NCBI GenBank assembly: GCA_943735955.1
Contig: OX030957.1
Coordinates: 1,528,501 to 1,592,500 of the forward strand
Reading direction: 5' to 3'
Source of the DNA: Piscicola geometra
Taxonomy: Eukaryota; Annelida; Clitellata; Hirudinida; Piscicolidae
Length of the DNA: 64,000 nt
The position numbers and the translations under genes were made by a program. The stretch's first letter is position 1. Each line of letters opens with the position of its first letter. Positions 21,649 through 34,299 of the stretch are shown here, one piece after another. The notes under the pieces were generated by a model. That model worked only from the letters and a program-made list of their open reading frames with translations. It did no database searches and had not been told where the DNA came from.

Positions 21649-23264
21649 TTAGATTTGTTGGTGGAGTTTCTGAGCGATGTTTAGTTGCGTCTTGGTGAGG
21701 CTGCTCAGGTATTGCATCATCAGAAGGTCCTGCAGACGGAGGTGATGGCGGTTGTGTTCATTGAATATGGTGGCATTGAATTCTTAAATTTGATCGCAAT
21801 GCAATGATGTATTATCGTACATTAAACTAGCAAACAATTAATTGGTAAATGATGATGATGGTGGCGGAGGCACAGAGGGGTTGGGATGCTCACTTTGGCA
21901 CTGGCGTTCACTACCTCCTGCATCACTTCCTCACTGATCTTGCTCACCTGCATGGTGTGGTGCAAGTAGTTGTGCTGTAGCTTCAATATAATTATGAATG
22001 AATAAGATTTCCTTGTAGAAGTACTTGCTGTAGCATGATGAACCATGGAGATTTCCTATCCAATATTACTCTACTATAGCGTCCTATGCAATCAGTTGAA
22101 TGCTTGGGTATGTTGCAGTTGGCACCTTGTTGCACGAGTTGAGGAGCATCCTGCCCACCTCGGCATCACTCGCCACCTTGCCAGTGCGCACGGCATTGAT
22201 GTAGGCCAACACTGCATCTATCCTGCTCACAACTGCAGTGTGGGATGGTGGTGCGAGGGAATGTTGCAGAGTGCAAATGGAAAGCAAAAGAAGTGAGTGA
22301 GTGAGTTCTTGATGGTGTTGTGAAGGGTCAAGACACCTTGTTGGCAGGTGGAAGTGATCTGGAGGAGGTCGGAGGGCAAGGGAGCCACCTTCTTGCCTCG
22401 CTCCTTCAGCTCTAGCATCGCCTCCACTGTGGTGTGGTGTAGTTGTGATGAATTTAGTTCAGCAATTTGAACCAAAGCAGGTCTTTGGACCTCTATTATA
22501 GTGGCTTTAGTTGAAATATATTTTAATTACTGTTTTTTTATTGAGTTTCAAATTAGAGAACAAGTTCAAATCAATGACAAAGCAAACATAGAAAACAAGA
22601 CACTATTTAAAAAAGCAACAGCAGCAACAAGCACTCACAGCCAGTGCGTTCAGCATCGGTGTAGACGAGGCATAGAGGCACTGGTGAGAACATTGTGCCT
22701 AACGTCTTGTCTGGCACTCCCAGTGGGATGCTGTGGTGAGATTGTGCAGTGTCATTAGGTATAAAAGTGCTAAAAGATGGAGAGAAGCCTATGAAGAAGC
22801 CCTTCCATTCATTCACCATCCCATGCATGGGTGCATGCATTCCCTCCATCCATGCATAGATACATGCATTCTCTTCCATGCATGCATTCACCTGACGTAG
22901 GCCTTGATGGGCATGCGGCCTGTCTTGAGGGTTGTATCGACGATCAAATGCACAGGATTCTTGCATTCGGTCTGAGCAGTGGGTGGTATTTTATTAATAA
23001 GATAGAGATTGGATAGGTTTGAAAAAAAATGGGTTGTAATAAGAGATTCTTTAAAAAAAAGCAACTAAATAAATTCAAAGTCTACTACGCACACAAGCAT
23101 CATACCTTGTAGTACTCATGAATGAGAACAGAGTGTTCCAAAACATCAGCTCCTGTGCTGTACCTGATAAATACATATTTAATGACCTTATAATAATAGC
23201 AGTTGTTAGTGAAAAAAATATATGAAAGTTAAGATTTGCAAGCACAAACACACACACGCACGCA

Positions 23265-23313
<49 letters not shown>

Positions 23314-23796
23314 CATCCAACAAGAACTTCATTGGGGTTGACTTTACGGTGCATGTCAATCACTTCCCTGGAGTACTCAATGTTGATGGCCACCTGACGA
23401 ATGGGATGGAGGCATGATTATTCTAGGAGGAATTCAAAATTTGGGTAGTCATCATCACCTCGTCCTTGCTCTCCTTGTGGGGCACAGTGAAGCAGTTGCT
23501 CACTTCCACCACGCCCTTGTCCACTGTGCCTGCATGAAGCAGTCAATCTCTTAATTATTTTCAACTCAAACAATTGTATTAAAAAGTTTAAAATAATAAT
23601 TAAAACTTTTAAACACACTGTTCAATAGAAAGCCATACGGACCCAGAAGCGTTCCAATGACCCTTCTGTCGTCTTCATTCCTTCTTTCGTAAGAGTCAAC
23701 GATCATCATCAGTACCACTGAGTGGACATTACAAATCAAACCAACCAGCAAATTTGGACCTGAATTCAAAACCGCATTGCTAGTTTCGGCCGCCAT
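21649..23796 (-). CDS. EIF3F: eukaryotic translation initiation factor 3 subunit F
   Basis: MPN-domain subunit of the eIF3 complex that supports 43S pre-initiation complex assembly. The ATG at 23796 gives [20 protein letters not shown]. Later exons give [21 protein letters not shown] (joined at 23641/23530), [20 protein letters not shown] (23394-23313), [20 protein letters not shown] (23165-23106), [20 protein letters not shown] (about 22971-22892), [19 protein letters not shown] (about 22735) and [20 protein letters not shown] (22228-22115). The last exon (21738-21649) ends [19 protein letters not shown]. At the ERTGLEAMLEL junction a GTGAGT donor restores the frame. Nine exons in about 2.1 kb. 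No MPN+ metalloprotease triad is expected or seen. It is followed 5' by PDHA on the same strand, 497 bp away. Confidence 0.94.
23248..23311. repeat. (CA)n/(CGCA)n tract in an eIF3F intron
   Basis: CACGCACG units pass into pure CA and end at the donor of the eIF3F exon at 23313. Confidence 0.92.
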
Positions 23797-24292
23797 CTTA
23801 TATCTATGTAATATAAAGTTTTTGGTTAGTGAGAAAAGTTGTAATTTTTAACTTTCAGAAATTTTAGTTGTAAATTTTTTTTTTCAAATGTGCAAAATTT
23901 CAAATACTAAAAATTTTGTTTTATGATAGTAATAAAATAAAAATAGTTTAAATGTTATTTTAATGAGTATTGAATTACCAAATCGGAAAAATATATTCTT
24001 ATTGAGTGGTAATAAGAAGGAAGTTTGGATTAAAAATTAGCTATTAAAATTTAAAGTTGATTTCTTTTCAGACTTTAATCAACGAAAATTTGTAATTGCT
24101 GGCTAGATGACGGTGATGATGAAGACGAGAACGCAAAAACGAGCAGTTGAATCAATGGAAAAGCATGGATTGAGATGAAGCGTGAATATTCAATGAGAAA
24201 CAACGTTTGAGTTAAATTACTATCTTTATAAATAACAATTTCAAAATTTTTATTGGGTTTTTCTTCTGTTAGCAATATCTCTAGTCTTTCCA
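23797..24292. other. eIF3F-PDHA spacer
   Basis: 496 bp of AT-rich DNA between the eIF3F start codon and the PDHA stop codon, both on the minus strand. It must hold the eIF3F promoter and the PDHA 3' UTR. No coding signal seen. Confidence 0.6.
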
Positions 24293-24720
24293 TCAATCGG
24301 TGGGAACGACAGATATACTCGGGTCACAGCCTCGGATGCTGAATCCAGCGGGCGACTGGCTGTAGATGTGCGCCCAAAGATCTTCCAGGGGCGGCTCAGG
24401 GTCCTCCTTTGCCCTGACCAACGCTTCCGCCACTTCGCCTTTTATTTTCTCATCAAGTGCCTTGTATGCGGGAATTTTAGTCGATATGTGAATGTTTGGG
24501 AAACTTTAAAAACGTATTTAAGATAGTGGCCGTACCATACAACTATCAAACAACTAGCTAGGGCCACCAAAACGCCAATGTAGCACGCACCTTGACTTCG
24601 TCATTGGTGATCAAACCAGCATTCAACATCCTCTCCTTGTAGCCCACTATGGGGTCCCTCAACTTCCTCACCTCCTGGATCTGCTCTCTGGTGCGGTAAC
24701 TGAAGGACAGTAGGTGTTGC

Positions 24721-24767
<47 letters not shown>

Positions 24768-25377
24768 AGTGTTAATGAGGGGAAAGAGGTATTGATGATG
24801 ATGTTTATTTCACATAGCGCCGAAGAAAAAAACTGAGGTGCATAGTAGGTATCTGATTCTAGGCACACCCTAGCACGACCACTCACACCACCACGATAAA
24901 TCCAACCTGGTGCCAGGGTCACTCATACTGTGGCCATGGTAGCGATAAGTGGCTGCTTCCATCACTAGGGGACCTTTTCCTGATCTGAAAGAGCGTCAAT
25001 AGTATAAATAATCAATCGATCATTTTAAAGATGTGTTATTCTTATTTATTCCGTTAAGTTATCAAACATTCATGAAAAAGTATAAAAATCTCGAAGATTC
25101 GTAAGAAGCTCACCTGATGTAGATGGCTGCCTGCTTAGTTGCCTCCCTCATCGCTATCACATCCATGCCATCTGCCTGTGTGGTAAGTGCAACTTCTTCA
25201 ATCTCTCCCTTTCTACCTTCCCTTCCTCCCTCTCTATCCTTCAACTTCTTCTACCTCCCCCTCCCGTTCTACCGCCCCTCCTACTCTACAATTCAACCTC
25301 TTCTATTCCCTCACACAACCCTCCTCCCCACTCAATCCTCCTCCTCACTCAACCCTCCTACTCACCCAACTATCCAC

Positions 25378-25441
<64 letters not shown>

Positions 25442-25931
25442 CCATATGCCGGGCACGTAGTCTCCCCGTGTGTAGTAGCTGGTCGAGGCGGAAGAGCGGT
25501 CAGTGCTGGTGCCCATGCCGTAGCCGTTGTTCTCGCACACGAAGAGCACCGGCAAGTCCCACAACTTCGCCATGTTGTACGCCTCAAAGACCTGACCTTG
25601 ATGGGAGGCGGGTTGATAGAGTGGTTAGCGGGTTGGCTTGGATGGGAAGTCACTTGACCTGCAACTCAGAAGTCGACAGTTCGAATCCCTTTTGAGCCAA
25701 CCGGGAGCTATTATATACCTAGTGTATATTATGCCTTGGGACATTATGAATGAGCATATTTTTTGATGGTCTAGTGACGTATGCAAAGACTCTGGAACAA
25801 CGTCGAACCCTGGTTGGCCGCTCCGTCGCCGTAGAGGGCAACACACAAGTTGTCCGACTCCAAGTACTTCATCGCGAACGCTACTCCTGCTCCCAGTGGC
25901 ACCTGTGGTAGTAGTGGTGGTGCTAGTAGTG

Positions 25932-25975
<44 letters not shown>

Positions 25976-26024
25976 TGTGGGGGTAGTAGTAGAAGTATTA
26001 GTAGTAGTAGTGGTGGTAGTAGTA

Positions 26025-26073
<49 letters not shown>

Positions 26074-26105
26074 AGGTGGTAGTAGTAGTAGTAGTAGTAG
26101 AAGTT

Positions 26106-26160
<55 letters not shown>

Positions 26161-27252
26161 AAGTAGTAGTAGTAGGCTTCCTAGCTATCCTCCTACAACC
26201 AAAAAAGTCACACCTGGGCTCCGACAATGCCGTTGCCTCCATAGAAGTTGGGTGTGTACATGTGCATCGAGCCTCCCTTGCCTTGGGCACAGCCTGTCTT
26301 CTTGCCTGTGCGCATTTTGCCGCCATTCACAGTACTATCACCACCACCATCATCATCATGCCCGTGACTAAGTTAGTGAAAGGGAGAAACACACTGATAG
26401 TCTACTAGTGAGCACCAAACCCTCAAACAGTACGACACTGTCAAACAACCACACCACTCTCACCAGTCAGTTCGCAGAGCACCTCAGTGACACTCCTGCC
26501 CCTGAGGAAGGTCCATCCGTGGGCTCTGTAGGCGGTGATCACTCCATCATCGGGCTTCAGTGCTGCGTTCATGCCCACTGCACACGCTTCCTATTGGTGG
26601 GTGGTTGTTTGGTTGGATGGTGGCAAAGTGCAATCGATTTGTCATCCTAAGCTCAAAAATGTTCAATAGTTTTTGTAAAAAAAATTCAGAAATTATATAT
26701 GGTTTTTTATAAGTAAACTCTGACCGTCATTGATAAAAAGTCATTAGAATCTAAAAAATTATTTACAATTGAAATTTTATATTTTAATGTTAAAATTTGT
26801 TTAATTTGCCTTAATTTCATGTGAATTGATTTGAACCAGACAAAAATAGTTTGGTGATACTTTCATGCATGTACTTTTAGCATTGGTGGTCAGGGTATTC
26901 AAATGAAGAACCACATGGTTATTGCATTAAGATAGTAATTTATTGTCTAATTAACATGTATTTTTCAGTACAAGCAATGTCCTTCAGTTAAGTATTTTTA
27001 AAATTATTTAACAATATTTTGCTTGGATCATCATACTTATAGTAAAGCACATAGACTGATTAATATCTTCTCAAAGCACTAACTTGTCCAGAGTAGAGAT
27101 GGCAAAAGCCTCTAATCTTCTTCTCCTTGTACAAACTTCCTGCAGCAGTTTCCATTTTCCTGATGAGCTGCATATGATAGTAGTACTGCAACGCCTCTTC
27201 CTTGCTCACTTCAGCCGTTGTAGGCACACACTCTTCCAGTTTGTGGTATTTG
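24293..27252 (-). CDS. PDHA: pyruvate dehydrogenase E1 component subunit alpha, mitochondrial (5' exon not found)
   Basis: Thiamine-diphosphate-dependent decarboxylation of pyruvate in the mitochondrial matrix, as alpha2-beta2 with E1 beta. Exons on the minus strand: about 27252-27088 ([30 protein letters not shown]), about 26600-26462 ([19 protein letters not shown]), about 26313-26212 ([17 protein letters not shown]), 25902-25800 ([13 protein letters not shown], then GDGAANQG), 25596-25440 ([20 protein letters not shown]), 25179-25114, about 24984-24908 ([14 protein letters not shown]) and two further exons to the stop. GDGAANQG is the ThDP/Mg motif. The phosphorylation loop [16 protein letters not shown] keeps both regulatory serines, so control by PDH kinase is likely. 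The first exon here starts in mid-protein. The presequence and about 40 further residues must lie upstream of 27252, perhaps in the AT-rich gap, but were not found. Confidence 0.94.
24719..24855 (-). mobile_element. (ATG)n tract with SINE/LINE 3'-tail fragment
   Basis: A (GAT)n run (24720-24770) is followed by DNA which on the minus strand reads TCGGCGCTATGTGAAATAAA and then CATCATCATC. This is the 3' tail type shared by the local LINE and SINE, in a PDHA intron. Confidence 0.6.
25379..25440. repeat. (CA)n microsatellite at a PDHA donor
   Basis: Pure CA run. On the minus strand it is (TG)n starting right after the ATATGG/gtctgtgtg donor of the exon 25596-25440. Confidence 0.96.
25612..25765 (+). 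mobile_element. tRNA-derived SINE, plus strand
   Basis: Head TTAGCGGGTTGGCTTGGATG (A box), CAGTTCGAATCCC (B box) and body GAGCTATTATATACCTAGTG. Same family as the copies at 41871-42060 and 54292-54480. It sits about 16 bp beyond the acceptor of the PDHA exon 25596-25440, antisense to the gene, so the branch point must lie within or next to it. Confidence 0.82.
25908..26178. repeat. (GTA)n trinucleotide tract in a PDHA intron
   Basis: Long AGT/GGT repeats with some drift, lying directly against the acceptor of the exon 25902-25800. It yields long artefactual Ser, Val and Thr frames on both strands. Confidence 0.95.
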
Positions 27253-30200
27253 CATGGCTGTTTTAGATTTTTTGAAGATAAAATTTAATTTAATTGGAGA
27301 TAATTATAAAATAATTCAAAAAATATTTATAGTGATTAAATAAATGAGCCATTAATATGAAAAAGAAATTAATGATTTATTGCAATGATCTTATTGAACA
27401 AATTTATTTGAATTCAACCAAAAGTGCTATAGAAATAGTTGTGATTGATTGGTTGATTTCCAAATATAAAGTTACGTTTAAAAGTTCCACTTTCACAGTC
27501 GTGCTTTGAGATCTAATAACATGAGGACACTTGAAATATTGTAAGTGCTATTTAGTATTTTAAATACTTTAATTTGAATAGATAAATTCTCAAATGACCT
27601 TTGGAAAAATAAAAAATTGTAATTAGAATTTTTTTTCATACTTTTTGAGTCACTGAGCCAAAAACTCGAAAGTTTAAAAATGATTTTAAAAGCATTTTTA
27701 TTTTCTTATTTTACAAGTAGAACTTCAAATGGCCTCACTAATTTTTGTACCAGTTATGGTGCGACTAAGAGTAACCAAATTTAAAAGTAAACCAGCTTTA
27801 TTGCTTTAACCATAGATTACTACTTGTTGTTTGTAAGATATCTATAACTTAAACATACTTTTAATTATTTTATAAAATATAAATACATTTAAAAAATGCA
27901 TAATGAAGAATTTCTTATACTAGTACTATTTAATTTTTTGAATGATTAACTTTTGGGTTATTTATCATAAAATATTAATATTAATGTTAAATGTGAATGC
28001 ATTAAGTATCAATGAAGCTATTTTTGTCTGTTTGAATCAAATTAACTTGCAATTAAGCATGGGCGGCTATCCAGGTAATGCTTAACTTTAAAAAACATAT
28101 AAAACTTTGTTTCGATACGAACATAATCGTCAATCATGGCATAAAACATAAGGTTTATAAAGTAATAAATGTTTAGTATGTGTAGTTATAGTAGCAACCC
28201 CAATCGATTTTTAAAACATGTTCATTTTTTTAAATTGAAACGCTCAAATTGTAGATTTTGATTTACTGATTTTAAATACGTTAACCAAATTTTAATTTGT
28301 TTGTTTAAAAAAAAGTTATACCTATTTTAAAATTTAAAAAGAACACATTTTTTGTACCGTTTTTACGTCATTATCTATAAGCAATTCACGGCCCCCTCAC
28401 AAAACAGAAATATTGTTTTTTTGTCATAACTTTTATTTTTTTCTTCTTATATTGTTGAAAATCACTAGTTTTATTTAATTTGATACAAGGAATCGGAATT
28501 AAAAGTTAAAAGAATTATATCTTTTAAAATGACAAAGTTATTTACATTTTAAAAGCTTCACTTATGGAAGAAATCAACCTTTACAGTAGTTTATTCTTAT
28601 TAATTATTATATATTTTTTAAAAATTGAAACGTTCAAATTGTAGATTTTGATTTACTGATTTTAAATACGTTAACAAAATTTTAATTTGTTTGTTTAAAA
28701 AAAAGTTATACGTATTTTAAATTAATAACTTAACAATTTTGTGTTAAGTCGAAAGCATGTACACTTTAAAATCTATTTCGTATACTTAAAAAATGTTTTT
28801 TCACAACTTTTTTTACAGAACTTTATTGAGTATAACTTATACTTTTTCAATAACTTTCTTAAGTAAAAACTATCTTTTTTGATTCCCGAATTACTAAATT
28901 TAAAGCTTTGCCTCGAGTTTTCTGGCTTCTCACTTAATATTTATTCAACTTAAGATAAATATAATGATAGATTATTTAAAGACGAATCTAATTATGTATA
29001 ATTCAATATTATACGTAATTTTTTGGTTAGCGAAATAAGAAATGAATAGGTACGTATAAAATGTAGCAGTCCCTAAATTATAGCTTTTTACTGTTACGCT
29101 AGATTCAAGGGATATTTTGATTAAAATCCTTTTATTTGAAAGCTTACATAATATATAATTAATTTATAAAATACTCATTTAAAAGATAATGAAATTGTCT
29201 TTCATGCACTTGCTTTTTTATTTCGATAGAACTACGCATAACTTAAATTTTAAGACTTTTCTTTAATTTTACTGTTAAACGTCACTTTTGCTCATTAGCA
29301 TAAGTCGATTGGGGTTGCTAGTTATAGTGATATATGTCTAACACTAAAACAAACATTCAAGTACTCGTATCAAGAGTTTTGAAACGTTTTTTTTTCAAAT
29401 TCGGAGGATCCAGACCCCCCCTTCAAGATCGTCGACTATGCTAGGTAGAAACCCCCCAAGACTTGCAGCACATCGCCACTCCTGCAATTAAAAAAATCCA
29501 GCGGATCTAGACTAATCCAAACAGTTTTATTATAATTTATAACCTTATAAATTATTATTTTCGATATTTGTTTTAAAATAAAGCAAATTTCGTTTTAAAT
29601 TAATGACATTCGAAGATTATGGCTATGAAATAAAAACTGAATCGATAATAAATCGATTCTTACATTAGGATGGTTACTTTATTACACCCACGTTAATAAA
29701 GCTTGAATTATAAAATGTCATTAAAATGAAATTAAATACTTTATAATATTTTCGCTAATTTTCTAACTTTATTTATTTAAATTTTGAAATACTATTAAGG
29801 CTGAGTGCATGGGCGTATCCAGACCAGAATAAAAGGGGGAGGGGGCAGATATGTATATTCAAATTTAATTTAGAAAAATTATTCTTTTGGAAAAAGTTAG
29901 TTTATTCACATGAAATTACGAAAATTCGTCATTTACATAATCAAACCAGAGTCCATGTAGTTAAAGTATAATTTTGCATTAAAAAACCCTTTTTATTTAA
30001 ACAGATTCAATAATGATAACTTGTTAACAATTTAATTATTAATTATTATTTATTCTTATTAATTTGATGATTCAGTTTTAAACCATATCGCATAAAGTGT
30101 AAAGATATCTAAAATTCAATTGTTTTTATTTACCTTTAATTTTATTTTTATATCTTTCATATTAAAAATTTATTCAACAATTTATACACCTATACCACTA

Positions 30201-30391
30201 AAAAGAGCTGAGATAAAGTAAAGACTGTGGTACCGAGTGGAAGTTGGCATTTTTATTGTCGTCAATTTAAAACTAGCTATGTATTAAATTTGAATCGATA
30301 CAACAATTTATTAATTTATAAGAATGTAGGCGTTACTAAGTTATTCTATAAATACCTCAAAGCAAACAATGATGCTACAAAAGAGACCAAG
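27253..30391. other. AT-rich gap with repeats, no gene recognised
   Basis: About 3.1 kb of AT-rich DNA without a supported coding region. It contains a 110-bp direct repeat (28223-28335 and 28617-28728). Near 28064 and 29440-29460 are sequences resembling the ends of the GGCGGC-type MITE (CATGGGCGGCTATCC and an inverted GATCGTCGACTATG), and a third such end lies near 29813. A missing PDHA first exon could be hidden here. Confidence 0.55.
28223..28728. repeat. pair of 110-bp direct repeats
   Basis: Copies at about 28223-28335 and 28617-28728 share long exact stretches such as CAAATTGTAGATTTTGATTT and ACTGATTTTAAATACGTTAA, with only a few differences. They are about 285 bp apart. Nature unknown. 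Confidence 0.85.
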
Positions 30392-31427
30392 ATGATTCGT
30401 GAGTTGACCTTTCTGACCTTGGCCTTCCAGTGTGCACTCTCCTTCCAAGGTGTGTGCCTTGATAAATCCTTCCTACTGAAGAAACATGACGTGGCAATCA
30501 GTCAGGCTTACTTTGGAACGGAAAAATGGGTGGTGAGTCAGCTGTGACTATGTAGTGAGAAATTGCTGTTAAGCGCGACTATAATTAAATGAAGAGATAC
30601 TTGAAATATGTAACAATTAAAAAACGTCAGACAGTTAAATTGTTCTTCGATTCAATTTTAAAACACTGATAAACACTCTTTTCATTTTCTAGCCTTTCCA
30701 AAGAAGATTAAACGACTCCGAAGACTTTTTTAGAGGTATTGAAGATTACACGATCGGATTTGGAGATACTGATAAAAGCTTCTGGCTAGGTTGGAAATAT
30801 TTTTTGATACTATTTTCACCTTTTATTTTCGAAACGTAAATAATTGTTTTTATTTATATTTATTAAAAAAGCTTGTAGCATTTCAACCAAAATTGAATTA
30901 TTATGGTTTATCCAAAAAAGTGGTTATCCCTTCTTAGGACTGAAAAGCATTCACGAATTAACCAAGAACGGAAGCAAACTTCTAGTCGTGATGGAAAGCT
31001 TGGACGGAGCTGTGAAATGGGCTAAGTATGATAGGTTCATTGTCGATGGGTGCGAAGATAAATTCAAACTGCATATAGGCGGATACAGTGGAGATGCAGG
31101 TTAAAAAATTAAACTTATTAATTTTTTTGTAAGAAGTTTTAAGGCTCAAGCGATTCAATAAATAAAAAAATATTAAATTCAGGAGATATGATGGATTTTC
31201 ACAACGAAATGCTCTTCTCTACCAAGGATATGGATCTCGATATAACCCCAGATCATCACTGCGCTCAGAAGTACTATGGAGGCTGGTGGTACAAAAACTG
31301 CCACAAGGCCAATCCAAACGGAAAGTACCTGGGCGAGAAAAAGGAATACGCTACAGGAGTAAACTGGGAGTCGTTTAGCACCTATTATACATCTTTGAAA
31401 ACTTTCAGGATGTTTCTTGCCTTGTAA
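30392..31427 (+). CDS. secreted fibrinogen-related domain protein, short
   Basis: Four exons (30392-30532, 30693-30789, 30938-31099, 31183-31427) join in phase to give 214 residues. The start at 30392 is chosen over an upstream ATG because it opens a signal peptide (IRELTFLTLAFQCALSFQG). The fibrinogen C-terminal fold follows: FQRRLNDSEDFFRG (exon 2), FWLGLKSIHELTKNGSKLLV (2/3 join), LHIGGYSGDAGD (3/4 join), FSTKDMDLD, HHCAQKYYGGWWYKNCHKAN and NWESF. The YGGWWY block and preceding CA are the ligand and calcium region of the family. The N-terminal part of the domain is shortened, with no DGGGWT before FQRR. Such proteins serve as lectin-like immune or developmental factors in invertebrates. 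The exact role is unknown. Confidence 0.9.
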
Positions 31428-33566
31428 GAGAAAAATCTTCGATGTTACTACAGAAAGAAGAAAGAACCAGTTCACTAATTAGAGTATATACTTAGTCTTA
31501 TAATTCTATATTTAATATGGTATGCTGGCATTTCAAATTATACATTTGGTTTTATCAGTTGTGGTAAACTGTTTTGTTTAATAAAAATATAACAAGCATT
31601 TTAGTTAAAGTTTTTATTCTTTAAATTAAAAAACAAATACCCGCAACTTCACGCATGGACTTCCCATAAGATCCCAGTGATCCGAAATAGGTCATGAAAA
31701 TTAAAATACTATAATTAATTAAGTAATCATATATAATTATTTTTTTGTGTCTGTTAGGTATTATAGATGCGTAAGCTACACTTTGGAAGAATATTTATTT
31801 AATTGGTGCTGTAGGTTATTTATAGTCAATTTTTAAAATCATGTTTTAATTGTTTAACCCAATAGAAAATAATTCGACGCAATAATTATGCTTTTATTTA
31901 TTTGAAAGTATATACTTTTAACCGTAAACAATACAATAGAAAAAGTTACCATTGGGCTTACATTTTGATTTAGAATTAATCTCATGTGTGGATAATACCG
32001 AAAAAAACAATAGGAATTGCAAGTGTACATGATATACGGTATAACCATAGATATCCTACAAACAACAAGTAGTATAGATACGCCATCTGTATTAATCACA
32101 AATGCAAGAGACGGTTATTCAAATTGTCCAACATAGAAAGAAAAGTATACCGTGACTTTGTTTATTTCTGTACCAAAAAGAGCGATATAAGATATTCTAA
32201 TTATATAATATTAAATATATTTATTATACTTACCAGTTGTTAAAAAACACTTATGGTTTATATTTTAATTGTTGGATTGAGTTTTATTTTTTGAAATTGG
32301 TAACCGAACATTTCAGTCTCAGTCTCTCAGTCAATCGTTTCCAGCTTTGAACAACAACAATACACTGCCGAACTTCAAAAGACTGCGACCAGAGATTTTT
32401 TAAAGATATTCTAAGATATTCAATCTTAGTTAGTCAAGCCCTCCAAGAGCCTCTCTAGTTGGGAACTAGGGAGGACTTAGTTTCATTAGTTACTTTTTTC
32501 ATGTTCATCATTATGTTTTAAATAAAATTTATACAGACTCTATCTTTCATTTGTTTTATTTTATTCAATAAAATGTTTTCGTATGGAAACAACTATGTAT
32601 TTTTATTAAAAAGCTGGACATTGATAAAAGATCAATCAAATATATATAAATAATTAATATAAAGAATAAAATAATTTACATTTATACATGAGATATGGTT
32701 CATAAATTTTTGAAGAGAAGTGCCTACTGCAGACTCATTCATGGTCTTTTAAAATCTTTTCTTTATTTCTGGATATGACCAACTTTCATTGGTCCTTCAT
32801 TGAGTCTTTTGGAAATTTTTAAATTTAAATTGTAAAAAAGCTCAATTATACATATAATTAGTAGCTAATTATAATGTTTGAATTTATAAATATATGAAGA
32901 AAAAAATTATGTAATAGATTGATTGGGTGAAATTGTGGCATAACTTAATATTCAATAAGTTTAAAAATAAAATGAAAAAACTACTTAGACAATGACAATG
33001 ATATGGCTTATGGCCTTTTATCTACACCCCATTGTCGTATTTTATTGCTAATGAAATACCTGTAAAAAAACTGTTTTTTGTCATTACTGCAACCTGGAAC
33101 CGCACATTGATAAGACATTATGAGTTATTATTATTAATATATTATTATTTTTTAAACAATTAATTGTACAATTAGTTAATAAATCGCAAGAAAAAAATAA
33201 TTAGACAACAATTGCATAGATGAAAAAGCACTAAAAATGTTCAAAAAATTATTATATATTTTATGAATAGTTTTCATACATTTTTAATAGGAAAAAATAT
33301 TTTTTATGTTTTAAATAAATTTTAAACAGCATTTAAATTTTTTTATTATTAGGAATAATTAGACTATTTAACGTATGTTGAACCAGGTTCGCATTTTCCA
33401 TCTACAAGTTTTCACTACGTATCTATATATACTATATCTATGGGTATAACCCTTTAAAGGGATACTATGGAGTGCGTACTCGGAAGCATAGACATAGCAA
33501 TATAAAAACAGCTGATGGCAATGTTTATTTATTTCTTGAATCAGCTGATTGTTGGTTAATTTAGAT

Positions 33567-33890
33567 TTCGGCAAACTATCCGAGGCGAGATATATCGTAA
33601 AATGAACAATAACTGAGGCTTCTTTTACTTCTTTTTTTACATTTTTTTAAAGTTATATGATAGTTCACGATATATATTTCGGCAAACTATCTGAGGCGAG
33701 ATATATCGTAAAATGAACAATAAATTAGGCTTCTTTACTTCTTTTACGAATAATTTTTTGTGTAATTAATAATAATTTTACTCAGTAATGTCAAATCTGG
33801 TATATATTTTGGAAAACTATCTGAGGCGAGATATATCGTAAAATGAACAATAAATAAGGCTTCTTTACTTCTTTTATGAATAATTTTTTG
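33567..33890. repeat. three-copy direct repeat
   Basis: Copies begin near 33567, 33678 and 33807 and share GAGGCGAGATATATCGTAAA and ATGAACAATAA, followed by a GGCTTCTTT block. Copies 2 and 3 also share the following AATAATTTTTTG and AGTAATTAATAATAA stretches. The core contains the palindrome GATATATC. Spacing is about 110-130 bp. Confidence 0.88.
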
Positions 33891-34299
33891 AGTAATTAAT
33901 AATAAATAATTACCGAGTCCATCATAATCCCAAAAAATAGGTGAAACCACTTTATTTAACTGAAAAATATTATAAAAATTTAGAAATATTATGCTAAATT
34001 GTTTAATAAAAAGTTTTAGCTTTATATTTTTGGTCAGAGCAATAAAAGTCATCAGCAAAATGTTTTACTAGTAATATTATAGAAGTCAAAAGATCTGCGT
34101 GGTTCTTAACTCTCTAAACTAAACTAATATGAAAAAAATCTTATTAATTTAAAGTATTTTCTTTTGCCTGTTAGCAACACCGTTTTATTACCATACAGCT
34201 ATTTAAACATTGGAAATTTGTCTATGTCAATTGTTACGATCATTTGCATAAATTATGAGTACACTTTTCAAAGTAAACCCCCTTTAATTGGCTGATTAC

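Noticed and set aside
25625..26408. Ser-, Thr- and Val-rich frames of 170-230 codons around 25.9-26.2 kb
   Set aside because: They are translations of the (GTA)n tract inside a PDHA intron; the real PDHA exons lie on the minus strand on both sides.
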